From the NCBI RefSeq assembly GCF_910592395.1, contig NC_088308.1:4402001-4466000 (forward strand): a stretch of DNA of 64,000 nt. The letters are read 5' to 3'. Made by a program: the position numbers and the translations under genes. Positions 25,701 to 38,200 of the stretch are shown here, piece by piece (positions within the stretch are counted from its first letter, which is position 1; the number at the start of each line of letters is the position of its first letter). The notes below the pieces were generated by a model that searched no databases, was not told the origin of the DNA, and saw only the letters and a list, made by a program, of their open reading frames with translations. The stretch is from Lineus longissimus (Eukaryota > Nemertea > Pilidiophora > Heteronemertea > Lineidae).

Positions 25701-26524
25701 CTTCCATTCTATCATTCCATGATCTTTAACTTAAGGGACACAGGGCCATTCTCTCCTCTGAGGTTCTGGACAAATGAAATAGATTAGTCCCATTCTTTTT
25801 TCTCAAGGCTATAGGAGGTAATGCCTTGGGGTTACCCTATTTTTGTAAGATTCATTTTTTGCTCTATTCTAGACAAAAGTCTAGATAATAGTGAAGTGTT
25901 ATCAATAAATCTTCAAACTGAAAAGTCATCACACTCAAGAGTAAAATACCTACCAAAAGAAATGCTAGCCTTCTTCTCAGATATGAGAAGAGTCTTTGCT
26001 TGCTGGGCAATACTGTAGAGAAGATGTTGATCGCAGTCCTGCATAATTCCCATCATGAAATTACACTTGGTCCAATAGTTAGCTTGTCTGAACCAGTCAA
26101 ACATTTGAGACAGCTCATTTTCTAACTCTGCAAGATTTAGCGCTCTGTCTCCGCTGACCGTTGGTTGATCACCGTCAACAGAGGGTTGCGTTCTTGAGCG
26201 TGAATATGTGAAATCTTTGTTAGTCAATGGCCGCAGAATACTCCAGATATATTCCAAGAGATCCACACTATGAAATCGACGGACAAGTCCCAAAGTGAAT
26301 CTCCTCTGTGATTGCGTCCCCAATCGAGGGAACCACTGTTTTGCTTGGTTAAGTTTTTTTACCAATCGACATGACTCGCAATCTCCACAAGTCAATGCTT
26401 TGTCACTTTCAACACAGCGAAGTTCAAATGCCTTTCCAATATTGAACTCGAAAGGTTCACAGTTTCTACTTGGATGTTTCATTTCAGCAGTCTGAGCCTG
26501 GTTGATTTGACAAACTTCAATCAT
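16792..26524 (-). CDS. FBXW10: F-box/WD40 repeat protein 10-like
   Basis: Probable substrate receptor of an SCF ubiquitin ligase: the F-box binds SKP1 and the WD40 propeller binds substrate. Nine exons, read leftward: 25954-26524, 22516-22982, 20994-21229, 20521-20724, 20157-20278, 19804-19952, 18943-19085, 18621-18779, 16792-18379. All phases close, giving 1212 aa (human FBXW10 about 1052). Residues 1-190 are the FBXW10-specific N-terminus, with a CxxCxxC cluster at C46/C49/C52 and FTYSRSRTQPS. The F-box is at about 286-328 (RALPVHISKYVLSYLD). MEERNVYCGAYNV precedes WD repeats at about 425-684 (GHAGSVKAVHLSE, SGGYDTSIRCWDIKTGKC, SGSDDGKVKVWD, TGSADGRIRIWN). A basic, Ser/Pro-rich tail (685-1212) comes mostly from one long exon. 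Human and mouse FBXW10 share this order (from memory). The gene is divergent to DNAH3 and convergent with CEP95. Confidence 0.92.
21230..22515 (-). other. FBXW10 intron 2, nothing recognised
   Basis: An AT-rich intron of 1,286 bases. Short open frames such as minus 21319-21570 have no protein-like character. No RNA gene or repeat family was identified. Confidence 0.6.
22983..25953 (-). other. FBXW10 intron 1, the largest intron of the gene
   Basis: 2,971 bases, phase 1. I see no coding exon that would fit between the two flanking exons, no tRNA-like element and no tandem array. The segment CTATGGGGTCAGTGTTTAT near 23572 resembles one near 4374 in the DNAI2-CEP95 spacer and could be a dispersed repeat scrap. 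Confidence 0.5.
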
Positions 26525-27049
26525 GATGGCTGATGAAGTAAAATAGCTTACACTTTTAGGAATGAGAGAGTGATAAGTGATATGATAGAAATGTGTTCAA
26601 AATCATTTCATCACAATACATACGAATTTCTTGAGGTAAGTGCCTGCAACTTGTGCATCATAATTTGAAGGAGTTGGAAAGACACTCAGTTTAAAAACAC
26701 CCAAAAAAAGAGTATCCTATAACGATGCTGCACTAATGTTTTGATATAATTCATCGTGAGAATGTTATCCTCCTCTTCATGAATTGATAATAACTATGAC
26801 ACCATCCACGTTATCTTGCGGTCGGCCCTTGATCCTTGCTCGACATTGTCAACTCAACAAATCAACAAGGGTCCTGTTGTCCTCCTCCCATCAGAATCCC
26901 CACAAACGGTACACAGCACAAACCGTGGTCACATAGCCTACAGTAAACCCTTATCACAACTTAGCAATCGTTCCTAACCAATGCCAATGACCGTCTAGAT
27001 CAATGTGGCACCGATTACTATTCAAAATGGCAGGCTATTGAAATCTCTG

Positions 27050-27063
27050 GTCCCCAAGGTGAC
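27050..27063. promoter_or_regulatory. X-box-like palindrome
   Basis: GTCCCC-AA-GGTGAC fits GTYNYY, a two-base spacer and RRNRAC, so it reads as an X-box on both strands. It lies about midway in the FBXW10-DNAH3 divergent spacer. The halves depart from the ideal GTTGCC/GGCAAC by one to two bases each. Confidence 0.35.
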
Positions 27064-27543
27064 GTTTGTTTACACACATTGTGTTTGCACAATTATCTAA
27101 ATTGCTGATCAAATAACTCTCACTAAGGCCTCGTTTGGCAATCTATACTCTTATTGCATGCTCAGATATCAACTACCAGTGGTAGTTGTAGAGATTCGAC
27201 GAATAAAACGGGGCAAAAAGTCATTCTAAATGAATGAAATCGTGTCAAAAATCGAGTGACAAATCACCCTCTACAGGGTGTTTCAGCACAACTTGGGAGA
27301 AGCAGTCATTCACTTCCGGGTTTTCATTGCTTCTCGGACTGCAACAAAAACGTCTTATTCGACCCAACGACGGCACTCATATATCAAATCAACGTATTTA
27401 TAAGATAGTAAAATGTATTCACTAATTATAATCATGCAAAATTAGTCTTCTTTGTCATTATTCATGGAATAAACAGTGATTTGGTGAAGAGTTCATCAAA
27501 AGCTGTCTGCTATCGCCGACGACGCTTTTTGAAAGCGAGGCTG

Positions 27544-27558
27544 ACTTCTCTTGGCAAC
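27544..27558 (+). promoter_or_regulatory. X-box-like site with a perfect GGCAAC half
   Basis: ACTTCT-CTT-GGCAAC matches the looser form RYYNYY, 1-3 nt, RRNRAC, with one ideal half-site. It lies about 700 bases upstream of the DNAH3 start exon and about 1 kb from the FBXW10 start. The looser consensus is expected about once per 1.4 kb per strand, so on its own this is weak. Confidence 0.3.
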
Positions 27559-27827
27559 TGAAATGCCCGGATGTTGCTTGGAAAATGGAGGACGGGATAT
27601 GTCCTGGGGATTTATTTTGATTCAGTGACAAACTTACCCCCCAAAACATGAATATACCGTGTGATATCCATTTTCTTTAGTTCACCGCAAAGATCAGAAT
27701 ACAGGAAATCATTGTACCTCCATAAAAGTAACTTTCACCCCTGCTGTCGGGTGCAAAACAACTTTGACAACTGTCAACAAAAGTGACATTTGCCTGGGCC
27801 TGGCAACACTAACAGAACAGTGCATCA

Positions 27828-27843
27828 CCCCCCCCCCCCCCCC
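27828..27843. repeat. C16 homopolymer
   Basis: Sixteen consecutive cytosines on the plus strand, 50 bases before the candidate first DNAH3 exon. Length may be variable or affected by sequencing error. Confidence 0.9.
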
Positions 27844-28274
27844 GTGCATTGATTGAGTGTGTCTTCATTGTCACTAAGTCACCAGCTTCAAAATGGCATT
27901 ACAGAGGGCTAAGGTTGGTATTTACTACTTGCTTTATAAGTTCAGCTTCTTCTTCATGCCCATTCAAAAATTCTAAGACGTACTCGCTACTGAGTGCTGT
28001 GTACTGTAGACAGTTCCATCCAGTTGACAGTTGACTGCAGTGACTGTGACTGAGTCCCTAAGACTCAGTGTAGTTATTGGGGGAAGGGAGTGCTCCTTTC
28101 CCAGAGAGAGAATAAAGAGTAAACAGGAAACAGTAAACCAGGAAGATGAACAATAATTCTTCACTGTTACTAAGTCACTAAACTGTCTAAGTAAAGGACT
28201 AGCAATGCAGTATGCTGTCTCCTTCGGTCACAAAAACGAATACCACATGTACAACAAATGTTTTCACTTTTCAG

Positions 28275-31200
28275 ATGACTGAGGCTCAAGTCTTTAGCTG
28301 TAGTAAGACAAGGGGGCTGCCAGGTCTTCCCCCACTCCCTACAATAGAGAGCAAGGATCCCTCAGACTTATATCAGATCGTCCTCCGACACAGTGAACAT
28401 CCACCTATCATGAAGGGAACATCATGGACCCAAGCATCACCTTTCAAGGAGGAGCGATTCCACAGATCACCAAGTGAATCAATTGCCAACAACTACACCC
28501 CAACAGCTAGTGACCTGAAGATAAGAGAATTGCCAAAAATTATGAAAAGGCCTGCTGGTGAGTGCCTCCAGTCTTTTGAATACATTTATCATCTCCTTTT
28601 TCCCATCATTAAAAATCAATATGTCGTACTTCAATAAAAGGTGTGTTGATTCATGCCACATCACCTTTCAATACCCTCATTATCTCTTATGACAGCCTAA
28701 TTGAGTTCAATCAAATGGTACTGATAACTAATTACATGTAATTCACTCAATTATCATGGCATGGTTGATGCAGAATAATCAATAACCTAATGCTTTTATA
28801 ATGTGAACAGTGAATGATAATAACAGCAATTAAATAAATTCATTATGGTTTTCTTTGGCTTTCAATTTGTAGTTTCAGTTGTTTTATGTCTTTCTTTCAG
28901 CTTCTCCCAGAACACCAAGAGGAAACAACCGACCGTCGCATAATGGGTGAGTTATATTTTTGGCAACTTATTTGAAATATACAATACCATTTTATTCACC
29001 ATATCGACGGGAAGTAGCTTGACCTGAAACTAAAAACATTCTTTGCGTGAGTTGAAAGTGGAATAACATTGTATAAAAAGAAGAGAACTTGAAATTTGCA
29101 CATACCAGTAAGCTGGCTTATAGTTTTTAAAATGTTGCAAAGAATTTGAGCATCTGACGTCAAAAAGCCTTAGGTGGCTTTCCGATTCTGATAATATCCA
29201 GTTCAGCTGTAGGGATCTTTTATTCTGTTTGATTATTTTTCAGAGCTGAGCAAAACCAGCTTGTCGTTGTGGAGGATTTACCCGAGAGTCGCCCTCTTAC
29301 ACCGACAGAACAGAGCGATATCATGATGGACATTGAAGTAGAGCGGGAAAAACTTGTTGGTGAACCAAGTGAACGAGACTTAGAGGTAGATATAATCATT
29401 TTTCTTATGAAAGGGTCTTGTGTATTCCTACTGTCTGCAGATATCCAACTGGCAGCCTTTGGACTGTAACTCAGTTTTAGATAGTGACAAGAATACAGTG
29501 TTACTGTTAGCGGCATGAAAACTCACGTTCCCTCTTTATTTCAGCGCTATTATTACTACATCGAGCACGGAGTACGTTCAGACATGATTGCCCCACAGCA
29601 TGTTGATGTTATGAACAAAATCAAGAGTCTTATACCCACTCCTCTACTGAAGAGTCTAGAACTGAAGGATATGCAGCAACAGCTGCACACAGAAGTCATC
29701 AGTGACTATGAGCTCAGTCTCAGAAAAGGCATCGGTAGGTTGAATATAAATTTCCCTCATACCTTCAGTTTATACTTTCATTTAAAATCCGGGCTATATT
29801 TTTCAACTTATTCACACTTAAGAGATTCCGTTTGGAAAGAATTGCAACCGGATAGGTGTTACAATTTTCAATCTGATATAATAGCAGTGTCTGATGACTT
29901 CAAGTCTTGGTAACACTTGTGATCTTACTGTGCATTCCCAGTATGCTCAACAACACTGTTTCCTCTCCTCAGTTGACTACGTGCTTATGGACCCTGATGA
30001 AAAAGGCAGACTGCACATTGAGTGGACACCAAGACCTTTCCCCCAGAGGATCATTCGGGCTCCTGTACCATGGCATCATCCCTACAGAGTGGCCAAAGAA
30101 CAGAACGAGATGGGTCTTTTCATAACTAACCCCATCATGCTGGACCTGCAAAACATTTGGTTTGATCAGTAAGTTGTCCTTTGTCTTCTGAAGTGTCTTG
30201 AGAAAATTTTCCCGATACTATGGTTGTTTCAATTGGCATACAATCAGAAACTCCTCTCGTGTCTCAATTTGCTGAGGAACTATCTTTATCATCGAAATAC
30301 ACTTGCGCAACCTCTTCTACCTAACTAAGGGTAACTATCAGCATGCCTGGATTTGAAGTAATCACTTTTCTGTCTACAGGTTTGCAAATTTGAGATTCGT
30401 CAACCTGAATGATCTTCTTGCTGCTGATCTGCCATTGTTGCCAACCGAGTTTGAATCTTTGGTCAAGAAGCAATGCTGGGACGCTCATGAAATTCTGAGG
30501 AAAAAGTAAGTTCGGCCAACTGTTCAAAAAGTACTGTTTTTGTTGTACGGTAGTGTCTTCTTTGTTTTCTCTTTTAAGTGTTTGTTTTGCCACAACAGTT
30601 GGATGCAAATTTGGATTTCTACAGCCAGGAAAGAGGAGCCCATCAGAAATGTTTTTTCATCCAGAAGGGCCTTTTGGTGTCCAAACACTCCTCTGATAAT
30701 TTTGCTACACTGTGAAAAATCAAAGTCATCATCATTCACTGACATCATTATGTTCCTTTGTTCGTTTATGACCTTTCATGAAAATTTGAAATATTCCAAT
30801 TCCAGTTGGATCCCCACTTGTGCCAAAGCTTTCGTAGAGAACAAAGATTACTGGCAGTACCTTGTGCCAGAGGAGGATGGTGACTCAACAGCACTGATTC
30901 AGCAGTTCTTCTCCTGCGTGGCTGCAGTCATGTCCACACAACTCCGCGGGATGGTCATCAACTCCCTAGACGACTTCTTGAAGTTCTTCAAGATACACAT
31001 GGTAAGACTTTTAAGTCTTACTTAAAAGTGGAAAGATTATTAAATCTGGAATAGTTTGTCTCTGGGTGTCCTCTAGAGTGGCTTTCTTGAAGACAAATAC
31101 TGTGAAAGTGAAGAACTATTTGTACTCTGAAGAAGAAGTTGAGATTATACAAGCTTCATGTTTGGCTGACAACCAGATTTTGCTTTATTCTACTGCATTG

Positions 31201-34200
31201 TAATTTGATGTCCGACTTCTCTATATAGAATGGCAATGACTTTGGTGAAGACTTCAATGAGCTCCAATATGTGATGGCCCAAGTCATGATCATCAAACTC
31301 CGGGTGGAAGAGCCAAAGATATTATTTGACCCTCCATTCAGGGAGGTAAAAGACATCATCCTAAGGTGCTTCCAGGAAATCATCGCCAGTGCGGAGGGCC
31401 TTCCCAGGGTGGAGTGTGACCTCTTCCCTGATATGAGGGGCCAGAGACTTCTCTTGAGATCGGTGAAGGTGGAGGAGGCACTGGTTGCAGACTTTACCGA
31501 CAAGGCTATGTCCATCTTCAAAGACAATACTGTCGGACCACAGAAGTAAGTATTGCTTACCTCTTTTATAATAGGCACTGTCTTTGCAGTATTTAAGATT
31601 GCATGGTCTTTGTTAAGTTTAGTTGTCACGTTAACTTAGAAAATCTTAGACTTCTTGGGTAGCCTCTGTTGTGTAAGCTAAGAGAGTTAGTGATAGTTCT
31701 GTTACTTAGTACACTATACAGTTTCATCCATGAGTGAGTGAGTCAATGAGTCACATCAGTTTGACATTCTCACATTTGTTATATCAGTTATTCAGCTGTT
31801 TAAAGTGGTAACACTTTCTATCTAAGATTATCTCTTCCAAAGAAATACGATTGTCTCAAATGACATGAACACATGTGTCTTAGATGGTTTGGACTCCTCT
31901 CAGTGTCTATGCTTACGTAGCTCATCTCTTAAAGAAAATTTTGTAATATCACGTGTTGCCGGCCACTCTCGGCTATTTAGTTTGCATGTTCACTGTGTCA
32001 CTGAGATTGCATGGCTTTATTTCTAGGTACTTGAATACATACAAAAAGTATGCTGATCTCCTGAACAATAAGGCAGAGCAGGAGGTGTCTGCCTTCCTCA
32101 AGGAGAGGCACTCTCTCCAGGCATTCCAAGCCGTAAGTAGTGTCAGCTCAAAGGAATTGTGAGGCTGCTGTGATTGTGGCAGTGTTCTCAAAGCTTTCAT
32201 TCATTGTACTTGTGATCAGTCAAATGAGGACAATATGCCAATCAGTACAGTGCATTGAAGCTAATAAGGTGAGACACAATGACAGGGAGCCTGTGTTCCT
32301 TTGAAATCACATGTGTGGAGTCTGGTGCTTTGTGCAATGTGTCGGTAGAATCCTGATAATCATTTCATCATGTTAATGTTAACAGACTGAGGAGGGGAAG
32401 GGGGAATTGGAAGGTGAATACATTTGGCTTTGAGACATCCTATATGATGTTGCTGCACCTTGGTTAAATCAGCTAAATTGGCCTGATTTCTCACTCTTAA
32501 CTACATTTCCCTCTCTCAGTCTGTTACATCATAGAAATTCCTCCATACTACCATAGTCTTTCTTGTTTAACTTCTTTACTAATCCAATTATTTGTTCATT
32601 TTTATTTCTGTATTTCTATTTAATAAACTTCCTACTAACACAATCCTAACCCATGCCTTGAGTTAAATTCATGTGTTGTCTTTCACTATTCATTGTTCAG
32701 TTGTTCTTAACCCAGTGTTCTTGGTTACAACAAGTTTTCATTTTCAAACATATCTGTTGGAAAATGGGCTGCATGATTCACAGATTGAAATTTAAAAGAT
32801 TGCTTTCTTTTGGATAGCTAGTACCCACTCTTGCTGCAGGAAACCTGGTTCAAAGAACACACTTAACATTTGGGCTCGTGTGTTTGTTCTCACCCCACCC
32901 TTTCTACTTCTCTCGTGATGGAGTAAGGGAACCATTTTGTTACAATGACTGCAGTCTCTGAATCCATCCAAAACTCTCCCTTCTTTCTGGACCAACGATA
33001 TCCAAAATGATTGCTTAGTCTTAGTCTGGCAGTCACAATGTTGAAAAGTCTACTTGATACCCGTATGTAACATTAGGAGACTACTTTCAGTGTAGCACAA
33101 TAGAGATCCTTCATCTATCTGTTTATGGTCTGGTGCATACAAAACTACCACCAGTATGACCCCTCCCTAACCACCTAAGAGTCAACACCCTATTCCCTCT
33201 AGGGCCGGGGCCCTGTACAACAACAACCATGACGAACTTGACCCAGGGCTGAGATTTCACAAGTTTCCTTGCTCTTTTATTCACAAAGCTGTGAAAGATG
33301 ATAATATTTCGCAGTACTTGACATGCAAGGCAAATTTCAGATCATCAGCAGTAGCAGAATTTATTGTTTAACTCTAGTGAAATTTCAGGCCTGGGTACCG
33401 ACAGTTCTAGTCTGCTAACCAATCCTCTGTCCCATCGTCGAAGGTGATCTTCTAATTTTACGTTTGGAATTTTGTGAGCATCGAGAGTGATAAACCTGCA
33501 TGTTCCAATTCTTGTCTGGGCATTTCAGCCAGAAGTTGAGGAGGGTCAGGAAGAGGAAAACAAAAAGAAAAAGACTGACAAGGATATCGAGGAGGAAGCG
33601 AAAAAGGCTAGGGCCAAAGTAAGACCTTGCCAGTTCAGGAGATGGGCTAATCCTTGGCCCTGCCTTGTTGTTCTGCTAAGTTACTTTCCGTTGGCTGTGG
33701 ACCGCCTGACTGTCACAAGGATTTCTGCCTGTTCTTGTTACTGTTTCCATTGGCTTGTTTGAAAGGAAATTGCTCCGCGTTGATTCTGCTGTTGGTTTGT
33801 TGTTGACTGCTTTCGCAATCAGTTACCATTCTGTTACGATTTGCAGAGTCAAGTTGTGCTCTACCATGTTTCTGCTGTTGCGGAGAAGTTCTAGCTTGAC
33901 ATTGTATTCTCGGTTTCTTGGGAATACATTTCAACTTAAAATAAAGTTTTGGTGCATTGACGAAGGTGATGATAATCATCCATCTGTGAAATGCACAGTT
34001 CCCACAATATCGGCTCAAGACAACTTTAATTCCGTGTTGTTATGATGATAAACAGGTGGACACTATAAGCCTGAATCTATCAACTGAGGCAATAGGGCTA
34101 TCTGAAAGGCCTTGGCAATTTGACAGCCAGTTTTAGATTGACTTCTCATCATGAATATAAATTTTCAGAGGAAAGAAGAAATGGCACTAATGTTAGAGGA

Positions 34201-35247
34201 ATTTTTCGTGGTAAGATTATCAGTTGGAAGGCATGTGTGGTGGTTTTCCACCCTTTGTTGCAAGTTGGAATTTTTTTTCGAATTTCAGAGGTTAGCAATA
34301 GTTGTTGGAAGGGATATCTGAGAGTTAATCTTGGGTAGATCAGTGATGCTTAGAAAAAGGTGGAAATGCCTCCTGGATTTGTCAGCTCCATCCCCTGGAT
34401 CAATGGCTGAGTGATGAATGGTTTGAGTAGAATATCCTCATGCTTTTCCAGAAAGATGCATTATTGCTTGGTTGTTTCTTCTCTCATTTCATTGTAATAC
34501 TAACCATTCAAACCTATAACCATCCTCTTCATGTGTGAATCCCTACTCATTCCACCCTGCTAACTTTCAACCATTCAGATCAATAAACCAAAATTTTCTC
34601 AAACCATTTCATCAAATTATCACCTGCATCATCAATCGCATCCTAAGCAGAATCATGATATTGATGCGGTGATCAAATCTCTGGATAGATTTGTTTCTCT
34701 TCTGCAGAAAATCAACAGTTACCAAGACCTGAAGGATGAGATAGCCCTCTTGAGGATCACTGTCCCTCTGAGTATGTTCTGCCTGGACTGCGTCAACTTG
34801 AATGCTGATCTCTGCGCCAGGGCCCAGAAACTCAAGGAAAGGCTCATCACGTTCGAGGTCGATGAAAATCGCGATCTTAACCGAGGAATCTGCCGGAAAT
34901 TTGATGAGATGTCGGACAGAGTTAGTGAGATGCCTGATACAACTGAGGGGTTGGTCGGACTGCAGGAATACCTCCGAAATGTAAGTCACCTTAATGATCT
35001 GTGAAAATCTTGTGAATCTTATGATCTGTGAAAATATTTTGCACTCAGGTTGAGTGCAACGGGGCATCAAAGACCTGAAATTCAAATTCACATCACAAAA
35101 TGAATCATTGTGTAAGTTTTTTTTACAAAATTCATTCACATTTTCTTTTTTTTCAGTCAATGGATGTGACTGTGTATAAACTGAAGGATGAAATCGACGA
35201 GGCAGCAAACAGACTTCAGTTTCTTTTGGACTATGCAATCTTCCCAT
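28275..35247 (+). other. DNAH3: DNAH3 N-terminal tail (residues 1-699)
   Basis: Thirteen exons: 28275-28557, 28901-28946, 29244-29385, 29545-29734, 29973-30168, 30380-30505, 30806-31001, 31229-31545, 32027-32132, 33529-33618, 34169-34210, 34708-34980, 35157-35247. The tail binds light/intermediate chains and anchors the motor to the axoneme. The first 110 residues are probably disordered. [22 protein letters not shown] and NGNDF are DNAH3/7/12-group signatures. The two short exons at 33529 and 34169 are phase 0 at both ends, and the first encodes a highly charged Glu/Lys stretch. Confidence 0.88.
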
Positions 35248-38200
35248 GTGAGTTTAATTTGGCGAATTTATCAGCATTTTATTTGCAAAAATCTTACTTA
35301 TCTCTGTCATCACCTAATCTCCATGTACTGTGCAGAGGAGTTGATAAGGTGAAATTTCATTTTTGGAGGCAGATCATCAACTAGTTGGGACTGTCTAGAG
35401 TATGAGACTCACAATATAAAACATGTGAGCTCTTACGACTCTCTGGTCCATGCTTTATTTCTCCCCAGGTTTGTCCCCCATTTTGACCCCTTTTTACTAA
35501 TTGGCCAAAATTGCAGTCCCCTCGCCAGAGTTAACTTTCTAGGCCTGCTCTTCCCACAGATGATTTGCTTGTATAAGGAAGTGATAGAGTTCATCATTCC
35601 AAGTTGTCTTGTTTCTTTCCCAAACAGATGAAGACATCAAATTGAACAGTCTGGTGTTCCACTGGCCCGAGCACATCAAGACTGTGTTTGAGTTGGCTCA
35701 GAACAGAATCATGAACAGACGAGAGCACGCTGAGGACGAAGTCAGGAAGAAAGTCTCAAACTTTGAGGAGAAACTCAACGAGTTCCAGAAAGAGGTCGAC
35801 TCGTTCAGAAAGAAGGAGGTATGACAATGAATTCCCAAGATTTTGAATTAAAGATGACTCTGACTCTATTTCTCAGCTTATCATCGAGCATTTGTATTAC
35901 CAATGGGTGTAACTGGAATAATTGGCCTAATATCTCAGTCTTCTGCCAGGGACTAGTAGTAAAAGAAAAGCTGCTCATGTTTCTCACCTAGAAATAGAAG
36001 GGACTTTTGTGTGCTTGGTATAATATATCTTTTTTTTGGTCACATGTAAAGGATGTGGAAATCGCAATAAAAACACTTGATAAAGTTACCAGTGCTGATA
36101 ATGTTGGCATCATTTGTTGCACCATTGATGAGCAGATTATGAGTCAGACCTTGATCATCCCACCTGTATATCAATGTTATCATCTTCAGATAATGAGTGG
36201 AGATGAGATGAAGATCAATGTGGAACAGCTGACCAAATTGCACCAGAATCTTGAAGATGCTCGCGAAGAACTTGAGGGCCTGAATAAAGAGGAGGAACTC
36301 CTTGAATGGGAAGTCAGCACTTTCCCACAACTGCAACTCATGTTCCAGCAGAAGGACCCGTACGACAAGTTGTGGAACACCGCTCTCTCATTCCACACAA
36401 AGCATGAGCAATGGCTCAATGGTGAGTGGAAATACGCAAGTTTTATGTCGGTGAAAACAGACTGCTTCTGCCGTCCATTGCATCAGGACTTGTAGTGCAT
36501 CTCTTTTTATTAGACCACAAATGTGGTGAGAGCGAAATGTATGGAATAATTGATGAATAGGCTGTAGCAAAAGTAACACAAGTTTTACTATCCTTGCAGG
36601 ACCATTCACTGATCTGAATGCTGAAGATATTGACACTGAGATTGGTGATATGTGGAGGACAATGTACAAGTTAACCAAGTCATTCAGTGACCAGGCTGGC
36701 CCGAGACGTATTGCCGACAGTGTCAAAGGCAAGATAGACAAGTTCAAACAACACATGCCTGTCTTGAACTGTATCTGTAATCCAGGTATCAGGGATAGAC
36801 ATTGGGACAGGGTAAGTGAAAAAAATGGTGACTTTTTACCTTTATTGTCAACTTGTTGTATTACTACTAGGCAGATGTCATTAGACAAAGTTTACTTCCT
36901 GATTGGAGCACTCGCTTACCAGTAAAATATCCTGATATAGAAATAAGACATTTTTTTTCTTCTTGTTTTAGATGAGCGATGCAGTTGGCTTTGATATCCG
37001 ACCCACTGAGGATACTTCCCTGTTCACGATGCTGGAGTACGGCCTACACAAACACCTGGAGAGCCTGGAGGAGATCGGTGTGGCCGCCAGCAAGGAATAC
37101 TCCCTTGAGAAGGGCTTGGAGAAGATGAAAATTGAATGGAAGGATATGGAGTTTGAGTTCATCCCGTACAGGGACACGGTGAGTGCTGCAGCAGTACTAA
37201 CAATTTGGGTTGCCGTGTGGTGCAGACCTCAATATCAGTCTCTATGGAGGTTTTTGGTTCAAATTCCAGTAAGCTTGACAGCTCCCACATGTACAAGAGA
37301 GGTCGATTCTCTCGGAGAGAGTATTAAGTTTCCCCTGCAATCCAGTACAAATCTCAACTATCTGAAGTATCCAGATTTTTACTTCATAGATATGGATAGG
37401 CATCTCAACATTATATCAAATTGGTAAAGGTCTAAGTCTAGGCCATGAGGTGGAATAAGATGATGAAGAAACATGGTTGAAAAGTACAATTTTTTATTTC
37501 GTTGTTTTCAGGGTGTGTCCATTTTGTCATCCATTGATGACATCCAAGTGTTATTAGATGACCACATTGTCAAAGCGCAGACAATGCGAGGCTCACCGTT
37601 CATCAAACCATTTGAAACAGAGATGAGAGAGTGGGAGGAGAAGCTGGTGACGATGCAGGACATCATGGACGAGTGGCTCAAGGTATGGGAATTATTTGGT
37701 TGTTCTTGATGAGGGAAGTTTAGGGGCTTCTCAAGGGTAATCCATCCTTAATAATGGCATTTTAGTCATGGTTGTCATGAAGCCAACTTGACCTGGCCTT
37801 CCTTGGCCCTTATCGCGTGTGGTTTTGGCCTTCTCAGGGTTTGGGTTAAAGGTTAGTATAATCATTTCTCGAGGTTTCCTTGTAACAAAGACGAATTGAG
37901 GATGATCACTTTCATCTGGCACTGGTTTTAAATCTTTATCTTTTATTTCAGTGCCAAGCAACCTGGCTCTACCTGGAACCCATCTTCAGTTCAGAAGACA
38001 TCATGGCCCAGATGCCCGAAGAAGGTCGCAAGTTTGGCATAGTCGATAGCTATTGGAAGGACATCATGACAGAGGCAGTGAAGGATAACCATTGTCTGAC
38101 TGCTACTGCCCAGCCCAACATGCTGGCGAAATTCAGGGAGGCCAACGTCCTACTGGAGGAGATTCAGAAGGGATTGAATGCTTACTTGGAGAAGAAGAGG

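Larger units (their letters stand above)
26525..28274. promoter_or_regulatory. Head-to-head promoter region between FBXW10 and DNAH3
   Basis: 1,750 bases between two diverging start codons. It holds two X-box-like sites (27050-27063 and 27544-27558), a further GGCAAC half-site at 27802-27807, and a C16 homopolymer at 27828-27843. The DNAH3 ATG at 28275 directly follows a splice acceptor, so an upstream exon is needed. A candidate is 27893-27913, encoding seven in-frame residues from MALQRAK before a weak GTTGGT donor; if used, it would extend DNAH3 by seven residues. No TATA box was convincingly placed. Confidence 0.5.
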
